Positions 12,705-24,194 of a stretch of 64,000 nt of DNA are shown here, piece after piece. Within the stretch, counting starts at the first letter, position 1. Every line of letters begins with the position of its first letter. The position numbers and the translations under genes are program-made. The stretch is from NCBI GenBank assembly GCA_015227615.1, contig JAALGZ010000023.1:496001-560000 (forward strand). Reading direction: 5' to 3'. This DNA comes from Labyrinthula sp. Ha (Eukaryota > Sar > Bigyra > Labyrinthulida > Labyrinthulaceae). The notes beneath the pieces were generated by a model that was not told the DNA's origin, made no database searches, and saw only the letters and a program-made list of their open reading frames with translations.

Positions 12705-13500
12705 TCAAGATTTTAAATTTAAAAACAAGTTTTTGAAGATGTTAAATTTAAAAGAAAAAACCTTCAAGATGTTATATTTAAAACTAAAAAGCTACAACAT
12801 TTTATATTCAAAACAAAAAAGTTGAAGATTTTATATTTAAAACAAAATGTTGAAGATTTTATATTTTGAAAGAAAAAAACAAAAATGTTCAAGATTTTAT
12901 ATTTAAAACAAAAAAGAAACATGTTTAAGAGGTTATTTTGAAACAAGAAAAACAAAAATGTTGAAGATGTGATATTTTCAAAAAAAAAGGAAAATGTTCA
13001 AGATTTTATATTTCAAAAAAAAGGAACGGGTTCAAGGATTTTATATTTCAAGAAAAAAGGTTCAGGATCTTAAAAGTTGGGATAGGGTTAAAAATGCAGT
13101 TGACAGCTTTGCTCTCTTCTGCATGGTTGGGTGGTAGGGTTCAACTTATATTTCAATAGAAAAAGGCTCAGGGTTCAAGGATTTTATATTTTCAAAAGAA
13201 AAGGTTCAGGGTTCAAGGATTTATTTTTTCAAAAAAACAAGGGAGGGGGTTCAAGGATTTTTATTTAAAAAAAAAGGTTCAAGATTTCATATTTCAAAGA
13301 AAACATCTCCAGGATTTTATATTTAAAATAAATATGTTCAACAATTTACATTTCAAAGAAAACATCTCCAGGATTTTATATTTCAAAAAAATATGTTCAA
13401 CGATTTATGTTTCGAAAAAAAGGGAGAGGGGTTTGGGTTCAAGGATTTATGTTCAAGGTACAAAACTTATGTTTAAAAAGAGAAGTTCAAGAAAAAGAAA
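12705..13500. repeat. degenerate minisatellite inside MULE copy 1
   Basis: Roughly twenty imperfect units of about 28-40 bp, each built around TTCAAGGATTTTATATTTC followed by an A-rich run and AAGGTT or ATGTT. The array fills the space between the transposase 3' end and the left terminal repeat. It is interrupted near 13070-13140 by non-repeat sequence. Confidence 0.75.
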
Positions 13501-13518
13501 GCTTCAAGAATTAAACCC

Positions 13519-15615
13519 TTATTCATCCGCCAGAAAAATTGTCTGTGAGAAGTCCAGAGGCGAAACCACGTTTTCTCCCTTCCCCTTCCTTCTTTTGACC
13601 CTCTTCCTTGGCGATTCAAACATGATCCCACTTTCTTCCGAAATTTCATCCAAATCCCCGAAGTCTCCATCTGGGTTCTCCCTTAGCCCAGCGGTCATCT
13701 TCAGCACTGCTGCGTAGCTTTTCTTCCAGCCCTCGTTGCTGCTTTTCGCCTCTTTACAGAGCGCTTTGCATGCAGTGAAGAGCTTGGAATATTTAGCTTC
13801 CGGCTTTCTTGGGATGTAAGCTGCGTTCACAGGTGGAACTCTCACCTTGAACTCAATACACCCACGTGGGCCATCGACTTCTTGCCCCATCTTCCTTAAT
13901 GCTTGCTTGAACAAAGGATGCTCCTGGTACCTCCACCTCTCTGGAAGATGATCTATGTCCATGTATTTGATCCTTTTACGATCACAATACCGTGCATAGT
14001 GACGACATGAAAAACGTTGATTTGTCCACGTTTCACAAGTGCATGACCGAAGTTTTACCCCTTCCCTTTCAACAACCTCCAACACATGTTTCTTCTTTAC
14101 TCTCATGTTTGAATCACTGACAATGAACTTTCTTGAACTCAACTCTTCAACAATTCAACACGCTCCCATCCACTTCAACTTTTTTGTGAACATTTTATCA
14201 GCTTCCTTTGAAAAATCTTTATCCTCCCGAATCAAATCCTTAATCTTTTTCAAAGTTCTCTCCATGTACTTATCCACATTATTCTCGTGGTGAGTGACAA
14301 CTTCATCAAGTGTTCACATTTTAAGAGAAATTTTTAAAGAACCATTTCCTTTAATTGCTGAGTGAAATGATTCAACCCTCTGAGTAGCGCTGTGAGAGAA
14401 CGTTGGAAGTTTTCTCGTCATTTCCCAACACACTTTGTTTTTGTTTTTCCTAATTATTTTTAGGGAAAGCTGCTGTGGTTCATCAGGAAAGTCAATCAAC
14501 ATATTTTCAATAAGTTAATCAAGATTCTTCGTTTTTGAAAAGATTCCAGTGAGAACATCCCCCAGGCTGCTTGTAAATTTTATTTTTTTCATCCCTTTTA
14601 GGGCAGATGTTGCTGAGTTCAAGGTGGAAAGATAGTGTTTCCTGCAAAGAACATGAGACGCCCCGAGTTCTTCAACAGCTGCTTCCAGAGCTTTACTCCC
14701 ATCGATCATGATGACTTTTACATCCTGAAGACCCAGAAGTTTCAGCCCTTTCACAACATCTTTACTGGCCTCACTTTCCATCATTGAGCACCCGAAATTT
14801 ATGGTTTTACGGAAGCAATCGATCCCGCAAGGGAACATTACCACCAACCGATATCTATTCATTCCATGGGTAGTATCTACTTGGATACTATCCCGTATAC
14901 TTAGTTTAATTTATTTTGTAGGTCTTCTTGAAAGCTGACTCCATTTAGAATAGCTTTGCCTTCCTTGTGATAATCCCAAGTCAGATCAAATCTTCCTCCA
15001 GGTTCTAAGCATCTTTTCCCACATGTAATTAACTTTTTAATATTATTATCTTCGCTAGCGTCATCACCTTCTTTAGCTTTTATCATATTTCCTTTTACTA
15101 GTGCTTTGTCAAACAATGTGCCTGGAAAATTGCGATGTAGAGCGACATCTGCCGCTGCAATTCCAATGTCGTCAATTCCTAAGTGTTTAATCATTTTTAA
15201 TTCTTCTGTTGTAAGCTGTTCTACATATTTTTAATCTTTCCTAGTGCTTTCACCTCATGATTGCCATCATTTTCATTAATTACGACAAAAATGCACTCAG
15301 AAGTATCAGAATTAAGCTTAATGTTAACTTCAAACGAGCAATTTTTTGTCTGAACTGCACTTAATTTTGTGTCTTTTAAGTCTTTTATAGTTTCTACCCC
15401 ACTTAACATAGCTGATTGTCTCATCTAAGTAGAAAAAAGCGCAAATTTTCCACTTAAACCGACCACTGGCAAGTCTACTTATCACTTCCAGCATTTCTTC
15501 TGAATTAGAATACGTTGCTGCAGTTTATTTTCCTAGTAGTTCTGATTGACTTTGTTGTTCAAGGTCTGGAACCTCTGGTTGGAGGCTCGTCCCTTTGTTT
15601 TCGTCTTTTTGCATA
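13519..15615 (-). pseudogene. decayed MULE transposase with SWIM zinc finger
   Basis: Remnant transposase in several frames. A plausible start is the ATG at 15615, followed by a stop after about 24 codons. The N-terminal part is open at 15194-14901. The next piece (14877-14515) holds DTTHG with the first catalytic Asp, then MIDGSKALEA with the second, and HVLCRKHY. A third piece (14502-14314) has RVESFHSAIKG with the catalytic Glu. The last (14142-13519) has a SWIM finger, CTCETW followed by CRHY, then a basic C terminus. Frameshifts and stops separate the pieces. The lesions differ from those in the copy at 62041 onwards, so the two decayed independently. As it stands it cannot make a full transposase. 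Confidence 0.87.
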
Positions 15616-15642
15616 GTCTTTGTTCGTAATTTTCTTTTCAAA

Positions 15643-15659
15643 TTTGCCCAAAATATTTG
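15643..15659 (+). promoter_or_regulatory. TTGCCCAAAAT motif upstream of the transposase
   Basis: TTTGCCCAAAATATTTG sits about 28 bp upstream of the probable transposase ATG. The same core occurs near the other end of the element (12366-12376), in the SPT6 promoter and upstream of both SAM genes. Promoter function is inferred. Confidence 0.35.
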
Positions 15660-15764
15660 TGTCCGCCCTCTTTAAATTTTATCTAAGTATGGGATTCACA
15701 AATTCTGCGCATCGATTATTCAGACGAAGTATGATGAAAAAAAAAATTGGGAAATCGATCTGAC

Positions 15765-15813
15765 CAATGAGATCGCGAGGAATATCTGACTCCGGAGTCA
15801 AAAAAACCGATCC
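15765..15813 (-). repeat. right terminal inverted repeat of MULE copy 1
   Basis: The reverse complement begins GGATCGGTTTTTTTGAC, continues through the same palindrome and reaches CATTGG. It aligns with the start of the second MULE copy at 62041-62094. Confidence 0.82.
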
Positions 15814-15823
15814 CAAAGATTGA
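15814..15823 (+). repeat. target-site duplication of MULE copy 1, right
   Basis: CAAAGATTGA, identical to 12295-12304. The identity suggests the insertion is not extremely old despite the decay of the transposase. Confidence 0.7.
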
Positions 15824-18482
15824 TCTCTCTACTCGAACGATCTCTTTTGAAATGAGTTCAAAGTTTATCATACATCATTCCCGAGCATACCCTGGGGAAC
15901 GTCTCCGTTTAAAAACTGGAAATTTACTATAATTTCACCGAGATCTTTTCTTTAGTTTCATTAAAAGGTAATAAGGACAACCGGGCCGTAATGAAATAGA
16001 CTAAGCTCTTTAAACCTGCAGGAATTCTTACCCAGCCATGTTTTGAAAAACTACAGCTGATTGATATAAGAAAGCTTCAAAGTGAAAATTTGAAGATGTA
16101 GGATTAATCCTTTTCGTTATTTCCTTTGCTTTGTAATTAACTGGAATTCCCGGATTGAAATTTTCTTTTTCAGCGCTTACATTAACTTTAAAAGCACCAG
16201 TCTTTTCCTTTACCCTATCGAAGCTCCATAAAAATGTGAAGGAACGAATTCAATCTTGAGATGTTCAAGAGAGATGAACAAATATATATTAACCTAGGAT
16301 TGATTCAAAATTTTTACTCTACTTAGCACATCTACCGATCATCGCATCTTCGTAGCTACTTCACGGCTTGCAAATAGGTTGGATATTTTGTCGCAGTAGA
16401 TACATACAATTAAATGTAGGAACAAGGTTCATGTTAGCCATGGTATGGTGCGAGCAACTAAAGGAAAAGTGGTTGTTCGTAAATCAAAGTTGATGAAAAA
16501 TTAGGGAGAAATAATTATTAACCTTGTTATCTTCATTGAACTTCATATATAACCTTGCTATGAGTCTGATTCGTAGGCTCTTACCCCTTGGGCGCCCGAA
16601 GTATTTCTCATCATACTACCAAGTAGGAATTTTATACAATTTACAGCTTTAATAATCATCAGCGCCAATCCGGGTTGAGTGAATATAATGAAACCAACTC
16701 TTGTAGTACGTGATGAACAGAATAATAACTATGTAGACGGTATGCATCTATTCCCGCACTCCAAGAGTTCTTTCAAAATGAAATTCCTTGATTCTAAGTA
16801 GCTCCTAGTTACTCTCACTCATATCCAAATTCTGCGAGGTCCTACTAATTAAAAATTAATTAATTAATTAATAGGATTTCTTCATAGTTTAATTGAAAAA
16901 CAAGTAAAGCTTAACTCATGCTTGTTATAGAGATGCATTACAGCGTGTTAAGACCTTCATATAAATATGTATATGTTGAGAATTTATAATTTACATAGAA
17001 TGCTCTAGAGAAACTCAATCGAAATGGTTTTGTTGCCTGGCTTAGGAGGTTCGAATAACTATGTATCTTCACCAAACATAAGAATTACTTTTTGAAGTAT
17101 ATGAATTAACAAGGAAGAGAAGTTTTTCTAAATAAATATCGTCTACATATTCATTAACAAGTATACGTACCTAGTTGTAGCTATTGGATCATTGATACAA
17201 TAATTTCTCATCAAAAACAAGTTTTTTTTTAAATCCATAGAAGATACCATGAACAACAAGTCATTTTTTTTTTAACTTTCTTAGTTACAGAGCATTTGGC
17301 AAATGCTAATACTATGTTTTGCTCAAGCTAACAACTTTGTAAATTTAATGGATAAATTAAAGTCTGCCATTTTCCCCCGTTTTTTCATCCCAAGTAATCT
17401 TGGAAATTTAATATTTTAATCCAAATTTAGGATATATCTTGCTTAAATGAATATAAAAACTCTGGATGCTTAACTTACACTAGTATTTCTCCAATATTCT
17501 GACCCAGTATCATCAATTGTTCGTTTCCTTTCGATTTGATTATTTGGATGGAGTCTTTCTGAAATCTCTAAAATTTTAAATTTTAGTTCTTTTCCTAAAG
17601 AGAACTTTAACCTTAAAATGCAGCTTTATTGTTAAAAGATTATTTTATGCACTTTATTTCCCATTTTCACTCCAGCTGAGTCTGAATTGCGCATATGGCA
17701 AATTTCAACCTTGGTTCCAACACAGGTATTCTGTTTTATCTGGTGTGCATTGGATTGAACTTGCTTAGCGTAAATGTTGGTTGGTCTTAATCCAGCAATA
17801 TTAACTTGCAAGGAAGCAGAGAAGCAACTTTGGGCTGAAAAGATACTAGCAGAGGAAAATGTTAACACCGAGGGTAAACGCTGCTTGTTGGTTCTCATAT
17901 CAAGTGAGAGCATGATTGTAAATGTAACAAAATACTTATATTCAGTGAAATGACATGAATATGTTCTAGCTGTGCTTTCCAAAGATAAGAATAAGAGCGT
18001 ACAGATATAAATGTTTCTCAGCAATGATCTAATAACAATCAGTTTTAGCTTTGGTACCTAAACTGGATCTGAGGCGAGTAAATGTTCACATACAGTAGTT
18101 GCATCCTCCAAAGCTAATTATACACCAATTAGTAATAAAGCTTTTGTCTGAACCTAATCTATAAGTTTTCTAATATGTAGTGCATAGTTGAGTCATTGTG
18201 GATCTTAACGGTGTTTAATTCAGTGTTATGAGGGGTATACTGACCTAGAATAGATTTCTTAAAAAATAGCCACTGAATATTGCGTTTTTCACATACTTGT
18301 TCTAGTTAGATGAACACACTTAAAGCCCTAATAGATTTTATAAAGTTTTCTAGGTCAACCTTACCTCTTCAAAATATGGGTTACTTAGATAAGAATAAGA
18401 AGTGTCATTTCTTCTATCAAATACAAGGGGTTTTATAGATAAAATAATTAAGTGAAGAATAAATGTTTGGACGGTTTAGTAA
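15824..18482. other. intergenic region upstream of the SPT6 stop
   Basis: No supportable gene. The longest open frame (17632-18024, minus) starts with TTG rather than ATG, so its apparent signal peptide is not convincing. An AATT tetranucleotide run lies at 16854-16872. Confidence 0.55.
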
Positions 18483-21400
18483 CTATCGGCCAACCCTATT
18501 ATAGTTATAGTTCTGCTGATGATATCGATCGCTATATCCTTGGTTATCTCTATATCCATAACCAGTTCCTTGGTTGGAACCATAGCTACGATCGTACCGC
18601 CCTGATTGACCTCCATAGCTCCTTGATGGTTTCATCATTTTTGGGATTTCTTTCTTGAAAAAGGCAACAAGTTCATCAACTTTCTTAATTGCTTTTGCTT
18701 TTCTTTTTCCTAACCCATAAACATGAAAACCCTGATCGGTTACGACAAAGGGAATGTGTTTTACTTGAGCTCTTTTATGAGGAAGGAAGCAGAAAAGCAT
18801 AACAACTGCTCTACCAGATCTATCTCTAGAATCAACAAAATCTTTCGGTTCAGGAGTTATTAAATATGGAACCCTCATCGGATTCTTCTCCTTTTCTTTG
18901 CGTAGAGCATCTTCCACAGCCCGTAAATCTCTGTTTTCTTTCCGCAGAAAGTGTGTTGGATTGCTTTCCCCATAAGAAAGAATCTCTTCAAAAAAGTCAT
19001 TAATCACAAAAATGTGGTTAGAGATAATTTCATCAAGGTCAGAGTATAGTTTGTCCCTTACTCTAAGCATCTTGCCATTAGAGGTGTTTTCTAACTCTAC
19101 AAGAAGGTTATTTTCTTTCCCAATAACAAGTCTCCAATAAAGAGAAAAGGACTCGGCCTTAGAAGACTTAATAAAGAAAAAATCTCCATTTCCTAGTGAT
19201 TTATGTTTCCTCGCAAAAAGCTCTTGTCCTTCGGAAGTCGACCTATCAACCTGCAAAAAGCTACTGTGCTCATAAATTGACTTGATAAACCCATCTGCAA
19301 CTTCATTTTGACCCTCATCCCCTTCCAGTTGCTTCTTTTGCAAGAGATCTAGAAATTGTTCGTGATTAAAAAACTCATCTTGCTTGTGTAATTCATGAGC
19401 CAACTTTGTCATCACATCTTCCCGCCACATTGAGCAATCTAGCTTTAACGAGCCCTTACTTATTTCGATCTTACTGATAAAGACAGAAATCTCCATGCCT
19501 TTAATAACTGGTGGCACAAGTTCTGTCTTGCAGAATAGTTCGAGAGTTTCTTCTTGAGATATATTTCTGTCATTTTGCCTCCTGTTTAGTTGCTGAACGT
19601 AGCGGTAAATATTGCCTTGATAATCTCTTTCTACTATTTCAGGCTTAGGCAGGTCGTCTACACTTAGAGCAGCCTTCATACCAGCTACACGCAACATAAC
19701 TCTATTATGCATAAACTCCAACACCTCGCCTACTGTTTCTGTATACTTGCCATGAAGCAAAGCCGAGCTTGGAGTAAAAACATCGTTCTCCAAGAAGAAC
19801 TCATCTCCTTTAGGTGTCTTCTGTAGTGCAATGAAAGGCTCATAGGCCGCTTGCAAATATGGATATCTAACCTCTTGAACAAGCTGGACTAATAGAAACT
19901 CATTAAAGTCTGGTATTTTACTGATCTGCCAGTCTCCAAACTCGTCTCGTAACTCCTCCCGCAAGAAGTCAAAGGAACATAATTTGTGAGGTTTCATAAA
20001 TTGATTCATTCGATTGCCTTGTTCATTTTCAATAAACGTGGGCGTACTTAAAATGGTGTCAGTAACTTCTTCAAGGGATGCTTTTCTAAGAGCCAACAAT
20101 GGCGTAGAGTTGTTGGACTCATCATTTTGTTCCCCTAACATATCCTTGCAACACTGTTGAACTTGCGCGTAGTGCATTGGATGAACCCTTGTTTGATCTA
20201 GAAGTTGTACATCAGTCTTCAACCCAGAAGGTTCACCTTCTTCCTTCGATGATTTCACTGAAAAATATAAGAATCCAATTGCGTTTCGGGCCACTACACT
20301 TAGTTCACCTTCCTTACCACCATCTTCACGTATCAAGTCATGAACTAAATCATTATCTAACTCTTTGTCAACTGCCCTAGCTTCTTTGTATAACCAATAG
20401 AGATCTTGAGTCATTCTCGAAGGTCTCTTCGATGACGATGAATCAGAATCGACTTCCTGTTTTGCTAATAGTTCCGAAAGCTCTGATCTAGAGTTGATTT
20501 CTTCGGATCTTTTCTCCATGTCAGAAAGGAAGCTAGCTGCCTTTCTAGGCCCAAAACCAGGGATAAATGTTAGTAGGGTCCTATACATGTTCTTCGCTTC
20601 TTCTTCGCCATTTTTCAGTTCAGCTAAGACGTCAGAGAGGCAAATTCCGTTGATCGCAACAAAGGCGAGTAGACAACGGTTAATATGCTCTATAATTTTT
20701 GTACTGTTCATACTACGCAAATTCCTAGTCAATTGAACTGAGAGCAGTGGAAAATCTGTTATTTGCTTCGAGTTAAAAGTGGCATGTTGTCTAGTCGTAT
20801 CCCTCCATAGAGAAAAAAAAGATCTAAATGGTGTAAGCACCTTTTCACCCTGTCCTATTGCTAGATGTTTATTTTTCTCGTAGGGTTCTCCCGCCGTATG
20901 AGCGTGCTGCAGGGAATTTATTTGGTACATTAGTTTATCCAAAACAACAGGTACAAAAATCTTCTTTTCATTATGTTCAAAATCATATGCTTCATCCTCA
21001 GGTCTCGGGTTTGTTTGTTCTTTGCTTTGATCACTAAACTTTTCAAGTGAAAGGTCAGTTAAATGCCCAAAAAAGTGTTTCCCTTTGTTGGTTATATCGC
21101 TGTTGACAACAACAAAATGTGGAGCATTTTCCTCTAATTCCTTTTCCACCAATTTTTTAAGTTCTTCCATATCCGATAAACTAGGCAAGTAGACGGTCTT
21201 CAGTTCCTTACCATTGCCATCGAGAAACACCCCAACACTTACATCGGAATATCGGCCATTTCTAAAAGAAGATGCTTTTCCAGGTCTTTTCCTTTGCTGA
21301 TTTATTTTCATAGCACGAAATTGTTGAAACTGCTGGAAACTATATTTATTAGCAGACAAGTGAAGCGAAAAAATTAATAATGTGTTATCTTCTTTATTTG

Positions 21401-24059
21401 CCGAAATTTCTGTTCTTACCTCTTGAGTCATTAGCGTGTTGAGAGGGAACTTTAGGGTTGATTTGCAACAAGAAAAAATAGTTGTAGATACATCTTTCAG
21501 TACAAAACTTTCTCCTCGCTTCTTTATTAAGGATCGCGCGACTTTTTTCACAATTGCAGGAAGCTTTGAAGAGCAAAAGATTTTTATCACTTGGAACTTG
21601 AGATTCAATAACAGGTCAACAGTATTTTCTGGCTTAGTGTTTGAAAAATCAAAATTTTCAGTTGCGTCATCAAAATCACGCAAATTTTTATCACCGCAAT
21701 CTTTCAAAATCTGACTAGCCAAGAGGGCACGTACTGAGTTCAAAATCTCTTCCAAATGAAATGTAATCCCAAAGAATTCTTTCTTCACCCCATCTACTAA
21801 TAGGGCCAACGATTCACCGCTAAAATTCTTAAGAGGCTTTTCAGTGAGAGAAAGTAATGGAAAGAATTCAGGTGAGATATGCCCAATACTATTTGAGATA
21901 GGTTTTACAGAAGTTGAAATACGCAAATCTCGCATTATAAGAGCCTCAAGGAACAACTTCAGAGTAGGAACGCGGGAGAGTTCAGTTGCTAGAACCTCTG
22001 GGATAATTCGTTTCAGGGTGTACAAACCTGCAAAAGATTCATCGTCAATGCGAGTCTTGTTCAAAGTAGCTTTTATCATATATGTCAAAGAAGCCTGTTC
22101 AATTAAGTCCGATGGCATTTTCACGAACGAGTCACGTTCTAAGGCTATTTCAATAAAATCGGCAAAAGTATCGTCATGCGCCAGAGTTGGTGCAGTTTTT
22201 GCAAGTAGAGAAAATAATTTTGTAAATCTCATAGTATTTATGATTGCGTTCATCAAAGGTCTTAAGTGTGGAAACTTTTGGGTAAGATACCCAGTGGAAG
22301 CACGGTTTCGCTTAGTTATTCTGAAAGAAGGATTTCTTTTCTTATCTTCTTGTTTCTTGTCATCGTCATCTCCGAATAAATCGTCACTGTCGCTTTTAGA
22401 GCGTTCGTCGTCCTCCGTCTTCCCTTTACTAGGGCGAAACCTTGGATCCTTACCAAACTTGAATTTAATATACTTTAACACAGCTTTCAAAGGAACTTTT
22501 TGTTCGCTTAGCAAGTTATCAATATCACTTCCCCAAGCGTTCGCAGCTAGAAATTTAGCAGGATTTTTTTCCTTCTCATTAGCCATTGCCATTTCTATAT
22601 CTGAAAGGTCAACCTTTAGTTCCTTCCTTTGCTCTTCTTTCAAGGTGTTAATTAGGTTCTGGAACTTAGCCTCGTCTAAACTAGAAAAATCAACATCTTC
22701 ATCAAGAAGGTCTTTCCCAACTGAAGGAAAAAGGAGTTGAAAATCCATAAGGTTAATCTCATTATCCGGTAAGCATTCTTTCAACAATATCTGGTATTGA
22801 TCTTTTTCCTCTAAGTAAATTGCGTAGTCGTATTTATTTTGATTTAGATCGAACAAGACATTCAACTCCTCCCACTGAGACATGTTTTCCTCTCGAAAAC
22901 CATTCAAGTAACGCATCAAGTTCTGAAACTTTTGCTTACAATAAGCAAATATAAACTGAGGTTCGTCCATCTCTACCTGGATGCTGTACATCACTTCTTT
23001 AATATCATCACAAGCAGCACCTCGCAAAACTGAATCAATTTCCCTTTTTAGAGGGTATTCCCTCTCCAGCTTTTGAAGCAGAAACTTCGCCTGCTGTTGT
23101 CTTTGTTTCCTAATCATATCAGAAATTTTAATCTCATTCAGAGCTTTTAGCTGTTCATCCTCGAAAGAAGAAAATCGAATAAAATGCTCTCCATTGTTAA
23201 ATTCATCCCGAGTTAGCCAGATTTTCCTATTCATATTTTGTATTCTCTTCTCCTCCACCTGAAATCTTTCAGGTATATCTTTTTTTCTAATGAGATCATC
23301 TCCCTCTAATAAATAACGTTTAGCCAACTCTTCATGTTCAAAAACACCCCTTTTCTTAGGTTTAGACTTTTCCCTAGAAAATCTTTTCTTAAGCACTTCT
23401 TCACCAATTTGATCATCATCTTCTCTCTCCTCAGGCGGAACATAGTTTTCATCCAAATCCTCCATAAAAAGATTTTCAATTTCCTCTTTATCGTAACCAA
23501 ACAGCTCCTCATATTCATTATTCCTCTCAAGCTCGTCCTCTTCTTGGTATCCCATAAATAAATTCACGTGTTTTTGCTTCTTCCTTTTCCTTGGTCTCTC
23601 TTCTCCATATGTGTCATCTCGATCAACAATGAAGTCCTTCATCCCATCAGAATCTATACTCTCCTCACTTTCATATCCTTCCTTCAAATCATAGTCAGTT
23701 CTCTTTTTTTCTTGTTCTCGGTCGTCCTCGTAAACTGCGGTCCCTTCTAATTCAGCTTGATTCTCTTGGATCAACATTAAATCGTCTTCATCAAGCGCTT
23801 TTTTTCTTCCACGTCTTAACCGCTTTCGTTTTTTCTTTTTCTTCTTTGGAGCTCCTGTCGAATCTGCGTCAGAACCTCCATCTGATTTCTGAGGAGCTGC
23901 TTCCTCGTCAGAGTCATCAGAATCTTCATTATCAGATACAACAAAGCCATCCTTCTGATATTCATTTTCATTAATCTCCTCTTCTGAGTTTTCTGACTCA
24001 TCTGAGGAATTCTCACGCTTTTCTGGGTCTTCTGCATCGTTTTTCGTTTTCGAGCTCAT
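18483..24059 (-). CDS. SPT6: transcription elongation factor SPT6
   Basis: Histone chaperone and elongation factor that travels with RNA polymerase II. At 1,858 aa it is slightly longer than the animal protein. It is intronless. In order: a very acidic N terminus (about 1-240) with a basic cluster at 72-87; the SPT6 core with a YqgF/RNase H-like domain around 920-1040; a helix-hairpin-helix around 1130-1200 with IPGFGPRKA; S1-like sequence around 1500-1560; and the tandem SH2 region from about 1600 to 1800, with YSDLDEIISNHI as in other SPT6 proteins. That region binds the phosphorylated Rpb1 linker in known relatives. The tail after about 1815 is rich in Gly, Tyr, Arg and Ser. The start follows an A-rich leader. 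The gene shares a 135-bp divergent promoter with the gene at 24195. Confidence 0.95.
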   Translation of the reverse strand: MSSKTKNDAEDPEKRENSSDESENSEEEINENEYQKDGFVVSDNEDSDDSDEEAAPQKSDGGSDADSTGAPKKKKKKRKRLRRGRKKALDEDDLMLIQENQAELEGTAVYEDDREQEKKRTDYDLKEGYESEESIDSDGMKDFIVDRDDTYGEERPRKRKKQKHVNLFMGYQEEDELERNNEYEELFGYDKEEIENLFMEDLDENYVPPEEREDDDQIGEEVLKKRFSREKSKPKKRGVFEHEELAKRYLLEGDDLIRKKDIPERFQVEEKRIQNMNRKIWLTRDEFNNGEHFIRFSSFEDEQLKALNEIKISDMIRKQRQQQAKFLLQKLEREYPLKREIDSVLRGAACDDIKEVMYSIQVEMDEPQFIFAYCKQKFQNLMRYLNGFREENMSQWEELNVLFDLNQNKYDYAIYLEEKDQYQILLKECLPDNEINLMDFQLLFPSVGKDLLDEDVDFSSLDEAKFQNLINTLKEEQRKELKVDLSDIEMAMANEKEKNPAKFLAANAWGSDIDNLLSEQKVPLKAVLKYIKFKFGKDPRFRPSKGKTEDDERSKSDSDDLFGDDDDKKQEDKKRNPSFRITKRNRASTGYLTQKFPHLRPLMNAIINTMRFTKLFSLLAKTAPTLAHDDTFADFIEIALERDSFVKMPSDLIEQASLTYMIKATLNKTRIDDESFAGLYTLKRIIPEVLATELSRVPTLKLFLEALIMRDLRISTSVKPISNSIGHISPEFFPLLSLTEKPLKNFSGESLALLVDGVKKEFFGITFHLEEILNSVRALLASQILKDCGDKNLRDFDDATENFDFSNTKPENTVDLLLNLKFQVIKIFCSSKLPAIVKKVARSLIKKRGESFVLKDVSTTIFSCCKSTLKFPLNTLMTQEVRTEISANKEDNTLLIFSLHLSANKYSFQQFQQFRAMKINQQRKRPGKASSFRNGRYSDVSVGVFLDGNGKELKTVYLPSLSDMEELKKLVEKELEENAPHFVVVNSDITNKGKHFFGHLTDLSLEKFSDQSKEQTNPRPEDEAYDFEHNEKKIFVPVVLDKLMYQINSLQHAHTAGEPYEKNKHLAIGQGEKVLTPFRSFFSLWRDTTRQHATFNSKQITDFPLLSVQLTRNLRSMNSTKIIEHINRCLLAFVAINGICLSDVLAELKNGEEEAKNMYRTLLTFIPGFGPRKAASFLSDMEKRSEEINSRSELSELLAKQEVDSDSSSSKRPSRMTQDLYWLYKEARAVDKELDNDLVHDLIREDGGKEGELSVVARNAIGFLYFSVKSSKEEGEPSGLKTDVQLLDQTRVHPMHYAQVQQCCKDMLGEQNDESNNSTPLLALRKASLEEVTDTILSTPTFIENEQGNRMNQFMKPHKLCSFDFLREELRDEFGDWQISKIPDFNEFLLVQLVQEVRYPYLQAAYEPFIALQKTPKGDEFFLENDVFTPSSALLHGKYTETVGEVLEFMHNRVMLRVAGMKAALSVDDLPKPEIVERDYQGNIYRYVQQLNRRQNDRNISQEETLELFCKTELVPPVIKGMEISVFISKIEISKGSLKLDCSMWREDVMTKLAHELHKQDEFFNHEQFLDLLQKKQLEGDEGQNEVADGFIKSIYEHSSFLQVDRSTSEGQELFARKHKSLGNGDFFFIKSSKAESFSLYWRLVIGKENNLLVELENTSNGKMLRVRDKLYSDLDEIISNHIFVINDFFEEILSYGESNPTHFLRKENRDLRAVEDALRKEKEKNPMRVPYLITPEPKDFVDSRDRSGRAVVMLFCFLPHKRAQVKHIPFVVTDQGFHVYGLGKRKAKAIKKVDELVAFFKKEIPKMMKPSRSYGGQSGRYDRSYGSNQGTGYGYRDNQGYSDRYHQQNYNYNRVGR

Positions 24060-24194
24060 TTCTGTTTGTTTTCTTCGATATCAAACGGATATCAAATATA
24101 AGATATTGTTGCCCAAAATATTTAATAGCACGCTATAGATGAGGGAAAAGGTAGCAATTGCCCAAAATTATCACATGAGAGAGTTGGCCAAAAA
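24060..24194. promoter_or_regulatory. bidirectional promoter with two TTGCCCAAAAT copies
   Basis: Only 135 bp separate the divergent starts of SPT6 and the coiled-coil gene. TTGCCCAAAATATTT lies at 24109-24123 and ATTGCCCAAAATTA at 24157-24170, about 50 bp from the SPT6 ATG and 37 bp from the other ATG. Both copies are in the + orientation. A third, weaker match (TTGGCCAAAAAATG) runs into the + start codon. Function is inferred from repetition and position. Confidence 0.5.

Larger units (their letters stand above)
12305..15813 (-). mobile_element. MULE-type DNA transposon, copy 1 (non-functional)
   Basis: A Mutator-like element of about 3.5 kb. The ends carry inverted repeats sharing GGTTTTTTTGAC, a 14-bp palindrome TGACTCCGGAGTCA and GTCAGATAyTCC. 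The 10-mer CAAAGATTGA flanks both ends (12295-12304 and 15814-15823), which fits the 8-11 bp target duplications of the Mutator superfamily. It contains a decayed transposase on the minus strand with MULE DDE motifs and a SWIM zinc finger, and a minisatellite between the transposase 3' end and the left terminus. A related copy starts near 62041. Confidence 0.88.

Noticed and set aside
13334-13717. 127-codon + strand frame in the MULE
   Set aside because: It runs through the minisatellite and antisense to the transposase C terminus.
17632-18024. 130-codon frame with an apparent signal peptide
   Set aside because: The frame starts with TTG. The first ATG comes after the hydrophobic segment, so the signal peptide is not supported.
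21844-22740. 298-codon open frame on the + strand inside SPT6
   Set aside because: It is antisense to a well-supported SPT6 coding region and its composition mirrors the codons of SPT6.
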